A DNA stretch of 64,000 nucleotides, taken from assembly GCA_964406155.1 (NCBI GenBank), contig CAYOQR010000026.1:1-64000 (forward strand), read 5' to 3'. The first letter of the stretch is position 1, and each line of letters opens with the position of its first letter. Below are positions 24,930-34,377 of this stretch, piece by piece. The notes beneath the pieces were generated by a model, which was not told the DNA's origin, ran no database searches, and was given only the letters and a program-made list of their open reading frames with translations. The DNA comes from Dongia_B sp964406155 (GTDB taxonomy: Bacteria; Pseudomonadota; Alphaproteobacteria; Dongiales; Dongiaceae). Made by a program: the position numbers and the translations under genes.

Positions 24930-26912
24930 ATGTTTGAGCGGAAGGTAACGGTTGCGCTGGATGAGGGGCTGCATGCCAGGCCCGCAGCCCGCATCGTCAA
25001 ATTGTCCAAGACTTTCGCGGCCGCTGTCGAGATCATCAAGGGTGACGTGATCGCCAGCAGCAAAAGCGCTGTCAAGATCATGCTGCTCGGGGCCAAGCAA
25101 GGCCATGAGGTCCTGGTGCGGGCAAGCGGCGCCGATGCGGAACAGGCCGTAGCCGCCATCGCCGCCCTGATCACCGGCCGCGAAGGCTCCCGCGCATCAG
25201 AACAGACTGCGCCCGCGACGCCCGCCCCACCGCATCCGGCCGCAAAGCCTGTCACGGGAAAACCGGACGGCCTGCTTTCCGGGACCGGTGCTTCCGCCGG
25301 TATTGCCGTGGGTACGGCTCTGGTCCATCTGCCACTGGATATCCGGCCACGTCGGGAAACAATCACGACGGACGCCATTCCGTCGGCAATTTCGGCGTTC
25401 CGAAACGCCCTCTCGGCCTTCGTGGACCGCGTCCAGAACGAAGCCACCGCCTTGGCGCCGCAACATCCCAGCCGGGAGATCCTCGCCGCCCTGACCAGCC
25501 TGGCGCATGATCCCGATCTGATCAGCGCAATCGAGATGCGCATTGCCGGTCTGCAGGACCCGGTTCGCGCCACCCTGGCCGCCGGCAAGGAACTGGCCGC
25601 CTCGTTCCGCACCTTGGGCGATGATTATTTCGTGGCTCGTGCCGATGACATCGTAGAGATCGCCCGGCAAATTTCCGCGCAATTGCTCGGCCTTCCCCTG
25701 CTGGATGCCGCGGCTCTGCGCGAGCCGCGCATCATCGTCGCCGATACGATTGGCGTGATCGAATTTTCACGGTTGCCCACCGACAAGATTCTCGGCCTCG
25801 TCTGCCTGGACGGGGCCGCGAACTCGCATCTCGCCATTCTCGCACGGTCGCTGGGCATCCCCGCGGTTCTCGGCCTGGAAACAAGCCGGGAAAGCTTACG
25901 CGAGGTGCGAACCGTCGCTCTTGATGGCGGCGCCGGCCTCGTCAGCTTCAACCCGAATACGGCCGAGGCCCAGAGCTTCCTTCGGGAAGCGGCCGATATC
26001 GCCGCCGCACAGGCCACCCTGGCGCCCTATGTCGACATTGCCCCCCGGACCGTGGATGGCATCGATATCGAAGTCGCCGCCAATCTCAATCTGCCTCTGG
26101 AAGCCCAAACGGCCTTGCGTAACGGCGCCATGGGCGTTGGCCTGCTACGCACGGAATTCCTGTTCATGGAACGCCGCTCGCTGCCGACCGAAGCGGAGCA
26201 GGCCGAAGTCTATGCCGATATCGCCCAGGCTTTCGCGCCACGGCCGGTCATCATCCGGACACTGGATATCGGTGGCGACAAGCCGCTGCCGGGTCTCACG
26301 CCGATCAAGGAGGAGAACCCGTTCCTGGGGTGGCGCGGCATCCGTCTCTGCCTGGACCGGCTGGATATCTTCAAGCCGCAGATCCGCGCCCTGCTGCGGG
26401 CCGCCGCGACCGGCAATGTCAAGATCATGCTGCCGATGATCGCCGATGCCGGTGAATTACGGGAAGCCAAGGAATTGATCGCCCTCTGCGCGGCGGAACT
26501 GGCGGCGGAAGGGATTGCCGCCCGTATCCCCGATATCGGCATCATGATCGAGACCCCAGCCGCCGTCATGTGCGCCGAGCGGCTCGCCGAGGATGTTGCA
26601 TTCTTCTCGATCGGCACCAACGATCTGACGCAATACACGATGGCCGTCGACCGGATGCATAAGAACCCGCGCCTGACACGCCTGTGCCGGACCTCGCACC
26701 CCGCCGTCTTGCGAATGATCGAGCTGACCTGCATTGCCGCCCGGCGCAAAGGCATCTGGGTCGGGGTCTGTGGCGAGGCGGCCGGCGATCCCACGCTCAT
26801 TCCCACCTTGCTGTCTTATGGCGTGACGGAATTCAGCATGGAGTCCAGCTTGATTCCACGTGCGAAAAAACTGGTCACGGAATCGGCAGCCGACGCGGCC
26901 CGCAGGCACTGA
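24930..26912 (+). CDS. HPr-Enzyme I fusion phosphotransferase (PEP-protein phosphotransferase)
   Basis: This 660-residue protein joins HPr and Enzyme I, so it can start the whole phosphate chain from phosphoenolpyruvate. HPr occupies residues 1-85, with His15 (GLHARPAAR) and the regulatory Ser46 (SSKSAVKIM). An Ala/Pro linker runs to about 108. Enzyme I follows with His300 (ANSHLAILARSLGIPAV), the PEP-binding parts RTEFLFMERRSLP, RTLDIGGDKPLP and IGIMIETPAAV, FSIGTNDLTQYTMAVDR and the C-terminal Cys614 (VCGEAAGDP). All catalytic residues are present. Together with IIC, IIA and IIB the operon is a self-sufficient PTS. Confidence 0.94.
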   Translation: MFERKVTVALDEGLHARPAARIVKLSKTFAAAVEIIKGDVIASSKSAVKIMLLGAKQGHEVLVRASGADAEQAVAAIAALITGREGSRASEQTAPATPAPPHPAAKPVTGKPDGLLSGTGASAGIAVGTALVHLPLDIRPRRETITTDAIPSAISAFRNALSAFVDRVQNEATALAPQHPSREILAALTSLAHDPDLISAIEMRIAGLQDPVRATLAAGKELAASFRTLGDDYFVARADDIVEIARQISAQLLGLPLLDAAALREPRIIVADTIGVIEFSRLPTDKILGLVCLDGAANSHLAILARSLGIPAVLGLETSRESLREVRTVALDGGAGLVSFNPNTAEAQSFLREAADIAAAQATLAPYVDIAPRTVDGIDIEVAANLNLPLEAQTALRNGAMGVGLLRTEFLFMERRSLPTEAEQAEVYADIAQAFAPRPVIIRTLDIGGDKPLPGLTPIKEENPFLGWRGIRLCLDRLDIFKPQIRALLRAAATGNVKIMLPMIADAGELREAKELIALCAAELAAEGIAARIPDIGIMIETPAAVMCAERLAEDVAFFSIGTNDLTQYTMAVDRMHKNPRLTRLCRTSHPAVLRMIELTCIAARRKGIWVGVCGEAAGDPTLIPTLLSYGVTEFSMESSLIPRAKKLVTESAADAARRH

Positions 26913-27142
26913 AACACGCCCTCCCTGACGCATGACAAGATGCAGCATGTCAATGCCTCCGGCGATAGGGGACATTTGGATCGTCTGCGTATCAAACTCT
27001 ATCAGCGAAGATAGCGGACACTCTGGATTCCGGATAGTTGTAAGCTCGCATCAATCCGATACTATCGCGGTCCGGAATTGCGGCCCCGCCTTGGAATTGA
27101 AGCTCTTGGCCTAGATCGCGGCACGACCGTCCCACGGGAGCG

Positions 27143-27940
27143 ATGATGTTCTTCACGATAGCGAAGTTCCTCGATTTTCTTCTCACCCCCTCCAACATCG
27201 TCTTTATCGCCATCATCCTCGGATTGGCTCTCTCGCTCCTCGGCTGGCGGCGGATCGGCCGTGGCATCGCTCTCCTGGGACTGTGCCTCGGCTGCGCTGC
27301 CATTTGGACACCTCTGCCGTTCTGGCTGCTCATTCCGCTCGAGACACGTTTTCCCCAACCCACTGCAGACATGAGCGTCGATGGCATCGTCGTTCTTGGC
27401 GGCGGCATTGATGTCAGGCTCGATCAGACGTCCACAGGGCCGATCTATACCAGTGCAGGAAGCCGCATCATCGCTGCTGCCGAATTGGCCCAGCAGTATC
27501 CCCAGGCCCGCGTCCTGTTGTCCGGCGGCAATCCCAAACTGATCGGCACGCTCGGTACCACCGAAGCCCAAGCTACCAAGGATGTCCTGGTCAGGATGGG
27601 GGTTTCACCGGATCGTATCCTCACCGAAACCATCTCGCGCGACACCTATGAGAACGCAGTCGAATCCCGCAAGGTGGCACAACCGAAAGACGGTGAGCAT
27701 TGGCTGCTCGTGACCTCTGCCGCGCATATGCCCCGCGCCGTTGGTGTTTTCACATCGGCACAGTTTCCCATCATCCCCTATCCCGCCGATTACAAAACCC
27801 AAGGTTGGCGCGACATGATGCGGATACCCGGCAGCGCTGCACAAGGCCTTCTCTATCTCGATCTGGCGGGCCACGAATGGGTTGGCCTCGCGGTTTATCG
27901 CCTGAGCGGCCGTGTCCCCGCTCTGCTGCCCGCCCCCTAA
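27143..27940 (+). CDS. YdcF/ElyC-like DUF218 membrane protein
   Basis: This 265-residue protein has two N-terminal membrane helices (residues about 15-35 and 42-62) and a periplasmic DUF218 domain from about residue 80 (DGIVVLGGGID, RVLLSGGNPK, TYENAVESRK, LLVTSAAHMPRAVGVF). E. coli ElyC and SanA of this family affect envelope synthesis and undecaprenyl-linked carbohydrate metabolism. Its place just before the polysaccharide locus fits such a role, though it may be separate: 459 bases lie between it and the next gene. Confidence 0.88.
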   Translation: MMFFTIAKFLDFLLTPSNIVFIAIILGLALSLLGWRRIGRGIALLGLCLGCAAIWTPLPFWLLIPLETRFPQPTADMSVDGIVVLGGGIDVRLDQTSTGPIYTSAGSRIIAAAELAQQYPQARVLLSGGNPKLIGTLGTTEAQATKDVLVRMGVSPDRILTETISRDTYENAVESRKVAQPKDGEHWLLVTSAAHMPRAVGVFTSAQFPIIPYPADYKTQGWRDMMRIPGSAAQGLLYLDLAGHEWVGLAVYRLSGRVPALLPAP

Positions 27941-28399
27941 GGGGAAATCGGCACCAGGGGCTATGCGAGGCACCAACCGCCTCACAAGCATCCACTCTCA
28001 CCAGTGTGAGGTTCTCACCTTTATAAGAACTGTGTGAGTTTGCTGGTGCATCGCGCCCAAGATTCCCTCGCCACGCCTGATAGGCGTGCACACTCTGCTG
28101 CATCAATCGCGGGAATTGTTCTGCCTTCTCAAGCGAAACTCATCCCCAACAACATCATCGTGTTACGCCTGAAAATTTAACGGCGACACAAATTCTTCAT
28201 TGTAATCAATATGTATCATCACACGCTTCGAGTTTCTTCTCACAGCTTTATCACAGCCGCCGCAATTCAATTCAGTTAGAGTTCCGGCGCTCAAGAGGCG
28301 CATCACCTAGGCCTCTCATTTCGCGTGGGCTGACTGCTCAGCACCGACCGTATCGGAGCGAGCACAATCTAAAACTGACACAGAAGGAGAGATGATCTC
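27941..28399. promoter_or_regulatory. Long leader region before the polysaccharide locus
   Basis: These 459 bases hold no convincing gene. A cluster of CTCAC/GTGAG half-sites forms inverted repeats: CTCAC at 27997-28001 with GTGAG at 28006-28010, and CTCAC at 28014-28018 with GTGAG at 28034-28038. The second half is AT-richer, as expected for promoters. The region ends with AAGGAGAG before the ATG at 28400. It is the most likely place for control of the whole downstream operon. Confidence 0.45.
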
Positions 28400-28813
28400 A
28401 TGAAGAAGATTTGGCTATTGTGCTCTGCTTCTCTTCTGATCAGTGCAGGCCTTGCCGTCTGCACCGTGCAAGCCTCTTCTCAGATGTCAGCGGTCACGAC
28501 AACGACGCTCCAAACGAGCGATGCTGTTACCGGTACCCCGTCTGTCCCGTCGGTTGCTACAACGACGGATCGCGAAGCCTTATTTCTCTCATCTCGCGCA
28601 TCACTAGCGTCACCGATCACGCAATCACTTGTCCCAAGTGACGGACCGATTTCGATGAAATCGGTGATTCTCTTGCTGTCAGTCTTCGCGGCTCTGTGCC
28701 TGCTGCGGCGGCGGACACCGCTTCAAGATGAACAGGCACATCAGCATCAATATCGGGCAGCCTCAGCGTGGAATCGCTCGTGGAACACGCAGCCATCCCA
28801 GGATCGCGCGTGA
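28400..28813 (+). CDS. Small exported protein with C-terminal membrane anchor, unknown function
   Basis: I do not recognise this 137-residue protein. It starts with a signal peptide (MKKIWLLCSASLLISAGLAV, cleavage likely after VQA). A Thr/Ser-rich stretch follows (residues about 27-75), then one membrane helix (about 87-101, SVILLLSVFAALCLL), an RRR cluster and a polar tail of about 34 residues. AAGGAGAG upstream supports the start. It is the first gene before the WecA-like transferase. The layout recalls sortase-type sorting signals (short motif VPSDG, helix, arginines), but the long tail is unusual for those. Confidence 0.7.
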   Translation: MKKIWLLCSASLLISAGLAVCTVQASSQMSAVTTTTLQTSDAVTGTPSVPSVATTTDREALFLSSRASLASPITQSLVPSDGPISMKSVILLLSVFAALCLLRRRTPLQDEQAHQHQYRAASAWNRSWNTQPSQDRA

Positions 28814-28971
28814 TCCCTCAGCGAGTGCGCTGCCGAGATATTCTAACTTGCTCACGTGATGACATGAGTCAGTTCGAAGCTCATCGTGTCTTCAGTCGAT
28901 ATTGCTCTGGCGTGGTGGGCAAGGTGCACCTTGCCCTCACCTCACAGCCACGGACTCGGTAAGGCGGAGAG

Positions 28972-30609
28972 ATGTTGCTCTATCTCAGCATGCTCGGTGC
29001 CCTGTTCATCAGTCTGGCGAGCATACCGCAACTGATGACGGCATCGCATCGCCTTGGCCTAATCGACCGGCCCGGTGCGCGCCGGGTTCATCTTCAGGCG
29101 ACCCCGCGTAGTGGTGGGATCGGCATCGCCATCGGCACGATCGTACCACTCCTCTTCTTCCTGCCGCGCCTCGACCGGCCGATCCTGGCTTATCTGGGCG
29201 CTGCGCTGATCATCATCATTTTCGGCATCTGGGATGATCGCAGCAACCTGGACTACCGGATAAAGGTCGTGGGACAGGCCCTCGCGGTAGCCGTTTTCAT
29301 CGTTTCTGGCTTCTCCATTGACTACCTGCCGTTTCTGCCAGCGGATCTCGCCGGAACGGCCTTGGCTGGCTGGGTCATGGTTGGCCTCTCAGCCTTCTTT
29401 CTATTAGCCGCAGTCAATGCCTTCAATCTGCATGACGGCCTCGATGGATTGGCGGCTGGCAGCTCGATTTTGAGTTTGGGAGCCATCGCCATTATCGGAT
29501 TTCGGCCGGATGCGCTGACGGTTCCCACCTTGCTCGCCGTTACCGCGATTGGAGCGATTCTCGGGTTTCTGCGCTACAATACCCATCCGGCTGTCATCTT
29601 CATGGGCGACACGGGCAGTCAGTTTCTGGGTTTCACCGTTGGCGCCCTGGCAGTCCTCCTGTCTCAGTCCGGTGACTTGCCGCATCCGATTGTTCTGCTA
29701 CTTCTTATCGGCCTGCCGGCACTCGATACCGGCATGGTCATGCTGCTGCGCTTGCGGACCGGCCGTTCCCCGTTCTCGCCTGACAAGAATCATATCCATC
29801 ATAAAATCCTGGCACTCGGCTTCCGACACCACGAAAGCGTCGCGATCATCTATGCGATCCAGGCCGTATTCGTCGCAAGCGCGGTCCTCCTGCGATTCTC
29901 GCCCGATTGGATCCTGTTGCTTGCCTATCTGGCGATCAGCGCCGGCTGTATTCTCGGCTATAAGATTGTCGAGAAATCCACCTGGCGACCGCACAGGCAG
30001 TCTGCCGCATCCGGCCTCCGGTCAAAATTGCCGGAGAGTGACGTTCCATTTTGGCGGAATCTCCACGATGGTGCGCGTTATCTGATGGCTGCCCTGGTGC
30101 TCGTTTATCTGATTCTCGGCGGTGTCCTCGCCACCGGCAATCCGGGTTTCTCTGCCGTAGCCCTGATCATCGCGGGAAGTTTACTGGCGCTCGTTGCAAT
30201 GAATTCCAGGTACGCAGCGTTGTCTTTCCGCCTCGCCGCCTATGTGGCTCTGGCCATCATCGCTTACGCCTTTGCAGCAACCCATATCGACAACAGCATC
30301 TGGTGGGAACCATTGATCATTTCCTCCCTCACGCTTCTGTTGACGATCGCGGCAACGGGGCGGTTCGCGGATGAGGGGGGCTTCAAGTTCAACAACCTCG
30401 ATCTTCTCATTGGCCTGATGCTCCTCCTCGCTCTGATCATCCCCTGGCAAGACGGAACAGTCAGGACGTTTCGCAACGTCGCACTCCAGCTCGTCCCCCT
30501 GCTTTATGGCGTTGAAATACTGCTCGGCGCCACGCCGCCGGCCAGGACCGCGATACAGATTGGATCAATTACCAGCCTCATTCTGATTGGCATGAAAGGT
30601 ATACTCTGA
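28972..30609 (+). CDS. Polyprenyl-phosphate sugar-1-phosphate transferase (WecA/MraY family) with extra C-terminal membrane domain
   Basis: This enzyme probably starts each repeat unit by moving a sugar-1-phosphate, likely GlcNAc-1-P, onto undecaprenyl phosphate. The first 340 residues have the family motifs in order: IWDDRSNLDYRIKVVGQ (about 86-102), NAFNLHDGLDGLAAG, RYNTHPAVIFMGDTGSQFLG, and the HIHH motif in PDKNHIHHKIL. NLHDGLDG replaces the usual NLxDGxDG with its catalytic Asp retained. After about residue 365 there is a further hydrophobic block of about 180 residues with six or so helices that I cannot assign. WecA proteins are usually 340-370 aa, so 545 aa is unusual. Confidence 0.87.
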   Translation: MLLYLSMLGALFISLASIPQLMTASHRLGLIDRPGARRVHLQATPRSGGIGIAIGTIVPLLFFLPRLDRPILAYLGAALIIIIFGIWDDRSNLDYRIKVVGQALAVAVFIVSGFSIDYLPFLPADLAGTALAGWVMVGLSAFFLLAAVNAFNLHDGLDGLAAGSSILSLGAIAIIGFRPDALTVPTLLAVTAIGAILGFLRYNTHPAVIFMGDTGSQFLGFTVGALAVLLSQSGDLPHPIVLLLLIGLPALDTGMVMLLRLRTGRSPFSPDKNHIHHKILALGFRHHESVAIIYAIQAVFVASAVLLRFSPDWILLLAYLAISAGCILGYKIVEKSTWRPHRQSAASGLRSKLPESDVPFWRNLHDGARYLMAALVLVYLILGGVLATGNPGFSAVALIIAGSLLALVAMNSRYAALSFRLAAYVALAIIAYAFAATHIDNSIWWEPLIISSLTLLLTIAATGRFADEGGFKFNNLDLLIGLMLLLALIIPWQDGTVRTFRNVALQLVPLLYGVEILLGATPPARTAIQIGSITSLILIGMKGIL

Positions 30610-31211
30610 TGTCATCCATCCATTTCGCTAAACGTCATTCCTGTCGCGCGATCCTGATCGCCCTCGCCACGAGCCTGACGCTTCTTCCAGGCATGGCTTT
30701 TGCCGTGGAGCCGGAATACACCGTGAATGGTGGCGATACTCTGCATATTACCGTCTGGAAGGAACAGAATCTCGACAAGGACGTCACCGTCCAGCCCGAT
30801 GGCAAGATCTCGTTCCCATTGGTCGGCGACATTCAAGCCATCGGAAAAACGACGAATGAAATCAGACATGACATCGCCGAATCGCTCCGCAAAAGCGATT
30901 ACTTTCCCGATCTGAAAGATCCGGAAGTCGATGTCTCCGTCGTCAAAGCGACTGGCAATTCGATATCCGTCGTCGGCCAAGTCAAGACACCAGGAACATT
31001 CCACCTCGACAGCCAGATCGACGTCATGCAGGCGATCAGCCTTGCTGGCGGCCTGACCCCCTTTGCCAGCAAGCGTCATATCCTGATCCTGCGCCGGCAG
31101 AACGGTACACAGGTCGGCATCCCCTTCAACTACTCGGATATCGAGGATGGCGACCATCTCGATAAGAACATCGTTCTGCGCAGCGGTGACGTCGTTGTCG
31201 TACCGGATTAA
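30609..31211 (+). CDS. Polysaccharide export protein (Wza/EpsE-like, short form)
   Basis: This 200-residue periplasmic or outer-membrane export protein has a signal peptide (ending about LLPGMAFA|VEPEY) without a lipobox cysteine. A Poly_export domain follows (YTVNGGDTLHITVWKEQNLD, VQPDGKISFPLVGDI), then a SLBB domain (VVGQVKTPGTFHLDSQIDVM). It is much shorter than E. coli Wza (about 380 aa) and lacks the C-terminal membrane helix. That resembles the short export proteins of exosortase-type loci. Its start overlaps the previous stop by one base (TGATG). Confidence 0.9.
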   Translation: MSSIHFAKRHSCRAILIALATSLTLLPGMAFAVEPEYTVNGGDTLHITVWKEQNLDKDVTVQPDGKISFPLVGDIQAIGKTTNEIRHDIAESLRKSDYFPDLKDPEVDVSVVKATGNSISVVGQVKTPGTFHLDSQIDVMQAISLAGGLTPFASKRHILILRRQNGTQVGIPFNYSDIEDGDHLDKNIVLRSGDVVVVPD

Positions 31212-31245
31212 TGGGCGAACAAACAGGATCGGTTGCGTCATTCTG

Positions 31246-32460
31246 ATGCCACAAAACCTCATGCCTCCACTCATCCGTTACGCGGCTTTCTTTATCTCGG
31301 CCGACGTCGCCGTGATAGCGGTCACGCATCCGGCTGCGGCAGACCAATGGGTGCTGCAGCCGATCATTCAGCAGCAGATGAAGTATGATGACAACGTGCT
31401 GCTCACTCCCCGGGACGAGAAGTCAGGCTTCGCCAGCGTTACGACGCCCGAGTTGACAATCTCGCGCCTTGGGGATCGGCTGAACCTGTCGCTCGATGGG
31501 CAATTTCGCTTCACCAACTACTTCGATCATTCCGAATTCAACTCGGATGACCAGCTTCTGCATTTCAACGGATCCTATCTGGCCAGCGAGCGCAGCACAT
31601 TGCAGCTTCTCGCGGATTTCAACCGCGATACGTCCCTCACCTCCGACCTGAACGATTCCGGTACCTTCCTGACCAAGCTCGTGCGTGTGACCTCGGTCAA
31701 TGTTGCGCCGTCCTGGAAGTATCTCCTGTCGGAGCGTGACACCCTGACTCTGGCCGGTGGCTTCAATCAGGTTCAGTACGACACTAACCAGTTGACGGAT
31801 TATCGGAACTATACCGCCAGCACCACCTATGATCATCAGCTTACAGAGCTGCTCGACTTCAATGCCATCGTCGATTATCAGCGCTTCGAGCCTACCGAGG
31901 GCAATACCGTAACGACCGATACCGTCGGCTTCCTGGTAGGGTTGGACTATCATCCGTCCGAGCGCCTTGATGTCGGTGCGGCGGCTGGTGCGAATTATGC
32001 CTTCGCAGAAAGTTCCGGGGGCAAGAACGGGAATAGTAATCAGGCTGGCTATCGATTGAAGTTGAATGCCACCTATCTGCTCGACGACCAGACGACGCTG
32101 ACCGCTGTCTATTCGCATGACCGGGAACCTTCCAGCAGCGGAGAACTGGTTAACCGAAATCGTGTCAAGGTGGGCTTAAGCTACAAGCTGACACCGCTTG
32201 TGACACTGGCCTTTGCCGGCTCCTATTACGACAATGCGGATCCCCTCACACCCAGTGAGGGAACGACCGAGGCGAAGACCCAATCCTATACCCTCAATCC
32301 GTCGGTATCGTGGCAGTTCTCCGAAAGCTGGAGTCTCACCGGCAGTTACGCCTACCGCCAGAAATTGGCCGGTAGCGGCAAGAGCAGCGAGAGTGCCACG
32401 TCCAATGCCGCTTTCATCACTCTCAAATATAGCCCCTTGGGCTTCAGGTGGTCGGAATGA
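31246..32460 (+). CDS. Outer-membrane beta-barrel protein of the polysaccharide locus
   Basis: This protein of about 404 residues has an N-terminal export signal (up to HPAAADQW). The remainder is rich in alternating beta strands, many ending in aromatic residues (for example LNLSLDGQFRFTNYF, LQLLADFNRDTSL, TLAFAGSYYDNADP, WSLTGSYAYRQKL), typical of a large outer-membrane barrel. Such barrels accompany short export proteins and may form the outer channel for the polymer. The start is uncertain: the ATG at 31246 lacks a clear ribosome site, and an ATG at 31261 is also possible. The final TGA overlaps the next ATG. Confidence 0.8.
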   Translation: MPQNLMPPLIRYAAFFISADVAVIAVTHPAAADQWVLQPIIQQQMKYDDNVLLTPRDEKSGFASVTTPELTISRLGDRLNLSLDGQFRFTNYFDHSEFNSDDQLLHFNGSYLASERSTLQLLADFNRDTSLTSDLNDSGTFLTKLVRVTSVNVAPSWKYLLSERDTLTLAGGFNQVQYDTNQLTDYRNYTASTTYDHQLTELLDFNAIVDYQRFEPTEGNTVTTDTVGFLVGLDYHPSERLDVGAAAGANYAFAESSGGKNGNSNQAGYRLKLNATYLLDDQTTLTAVYSHDREPSSSGELVNRNRVKVGLSYKLTPLVTLAFAGSYYDNADPLTPSEGTTEAKTQSYTLNPSVSWQFSESWSLTGSYAYRQKLAGSGKSSESATSNAAFITLKYSPLGFRWSE

Positions 32461-34280
32461 GTAATGTTCCAGCGAATATCCCGACCCAGAAGGACATCAG
32501 CGTCATAACGGGTCCGACGGCGGATATCGATCAATCCATCGATCTCGGCGGCCTCATTCGCCGGCGGTGGCTCCTCGGTATTGGAACTGCCATTGGCTTC
32601 TTCGCTTTGACCGGGGCCGTCATCGGTCTCTGGCCGTCAACCTATCGTTCCACGGCCACAATTCTCATTCAGGAACCGTCCGTTCCTGATGATATGGTGA
32701 AGTCGACGGTCACCGCATTGGCGAGCGAACAGCTGCAAATGCTGCAGACCAGCATCATGTCGAACCAGAACCTCAACGCCATAATCGCGCAGTTCGATCT
32801 CTATCCTGGCCAGCGGGACAGCATGCCTCGCTCGCAGCTCCTGGATAGCATGCGCGACAAAATCGACATGACGCTGACAAATGTCGATGTCACGGATCCG
32901 AAGAGCGGGCGTACCGACCGTCTGACGGTCGCCTTTACACTCTCCTTCGATTCGAAGTCGCCCGAGACGGCGCAGAAGGTGACGAACCGTCTGGTTGAGC
33001 TGTATTTGGCCGAGAACAATAAGAGCCGCGAGCAGAGTGCCGCCCTTGCCACCCGGTTCCTCGGAACCGAGACAGAAAAACAGCAGGGCATTGTACAGCA
33101 GTTGGAAAATCAGCTTGCCGTTTTGCGCTCCAAATATGCGGGAAATCTTCCCGACCAGCAGCCGGCCAATGCGGATTTGTTGAACCAACTGCAGGCCCAG
33201 TTGCTCGACACTCAACGCCAGATTCAGTCACAACAGCAACGGCGATCTTATATCAGCTCGCAACTGTCGCAGATCTCGCCTTATCAGCCGCCGGCTCCTG
33301 GTCAAGTCAACCTGAATCCGGCTTCCCAGCTACAGGCCCTCCAGGTCCAATACGCCACCATGTCAGCTCAATATGGGGCCAACTATCCGGATGTCGTCAA
33401 TCTGCGGCGCCAGATCGAGGGATTGAAAGCCAGTACCGGCAGCTCGGTCGATACCTCCGCCCTGCGCGCCGAGTTGAAGAAAGTAACCGACGATTTGAAC
33501 GTCGATCTTCAGCGCTATGGCGCGAGTCATCCGGACGTCAAGCGCCTGCGTAAACAGCAGGCGAGTTTGCAGCGCCAGATTACGACAGCCGGTTCCGGTA
33601 GCGGTGGTCTGTCTTCGCCTGCGCCGGACAACCCCGCCTATATCCAGGTCCAGTCGTCGCTCGGCGACGCCACCGCGGATCTACGTGGCTTACAGGGCCA
33701 GGAAGCGGGTCTGGTGCAAAAGATCGACGATCTGTTGCGGATGAAGGCCGAAGCGCCCGAGATCGAACGGGAATATGACGGCGTCAAACAGCAATATGAT
33801 GCGGCGGTCCAACGATACCAAGCCACGAAGGATAAGGCCTCTGACGCCAAGGTCGCCCAGAATCTCGAGAATACCCAGAGCGGCGCGACCTACTCGCTGC
33901 TGGAACCTGCCACGCTGCCCGATGCACCTGTCAAACCCAATCGCCCCCTGCTCCTGTTCTTCGCCGGCGTGCTGTCGCTTGCAGCCGGAACCGGCGGCGC
34001 CGTCCTCAGCGAGATGCTGGACGAGCGTGTGGTTACATCGCGCTTCATCATCCGTTCCTTCGGGGCGTCACCGCTCGCCGTCATTCCCTATGTCAGGCCG
34101 CGCGCGGAAACGCTCCGCCGGCGGCGCCGGCTACGCCTGTCCGTTGCCGCCGCCGTCATTCTGCTGATTTGCAGTCTTGGTCTCGTCAATACCTTCGTCG
34201 AGCCGTTGAGCAGCCTCTTTTCCCAGAACACAATGTCCCAGATGTCCGGCTCTCAGTCGTCGTCGGGAGCAACCAAATGA
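32457..34280 (+). CDS. Chain-length determinant / polysaccharide co-polymerase (Wzz/GumC family)
   Basis: This inner-membrane protein controls polymer length and couples to export. Its 607 residues start with a Wzz domain (IDLGGLIRRRWLLGIGTAIG, first helix at about 34-54). A long coiled-coil-rich periplasmic part with many Gln and Leu (about 190-480) includes a GNVR-like region (LLEPATLPDAPVKPNRPLLL). A second helix lies near 500-520 and a third hydrophobic stretch near 565-585 (LSVAAAVILLICSLGLVNTF). No kinase motif is present, so the ATPase is the separate CpsD-like protein encoded next. The ATG overlaps the barrel gene stop (ATGA). Confidence 0.92.
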   Translation: MSNVPANIPTQKDISVITGPTADIDQSIDLGGLIRRRWLLGIGTAIGFFALTGAVIGLWPSTYRSTATILIQEPSVPDDMVKSTVTALASEQLQMLQTSIMSNQNLNAIIAQFDLYPGQRDSMPRSQLLDSMRDKIDMTLTNVDVTDPKSGRTDRLTVAFTLSFDSKSPETAQKVTNRLVELYLAENNKSREQSAALATRFLGTETEKQQGIVQQLENQLAVLRSKYAGNLPDQQPANADLLNQLQAQLLDTQRQIQSQQQRRSYISSQLSQISPYQPPAPGQVNLNPASQLQALQVQYATMSAQYGANYPDVVNLRRQIEGLKASTGSSVDTSALRAELKKVTDDLNVDLQRYGASHPDVKRLRKQQASLQRQITTAGSGSGGLSSPAPDNPAYIQVQSSLGDATADLRGLQGQEAGLVQKIDDLLRMKAEAPEIEREYDGVKQQYDAAVQRYQATKDKASDAKVAQNLENTQSGATYSLLEPATLPDAPVKPNRPLLLFFAGVLSLAAGTGGAVLSEMLDERVVTSRFIIRSFGASPLAVIPYVRPRAETLRRRRRLRLSVAAAVILLICSLGLVNTFVEPLSSLFSQNTMSQMSGSQSSSGATK

Positions 34281-34377
34281 GCCTCAATCCGCCTTCTTTC
34301 CGGCGTGAGGCCAGCGGCGCGCCATCAGCCGGTGGGCCATCAAAGTGTCAGGGCCTCGCTTTCTCCGGGAGCCAGTC

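Noticed and set aside
28400..28813. Calling the small anchored protein a PEP-CTERM protein
   Set aside because: No PEP motif, no exosortase gene seen, and a long tail follows the arginines; kept as unknown.
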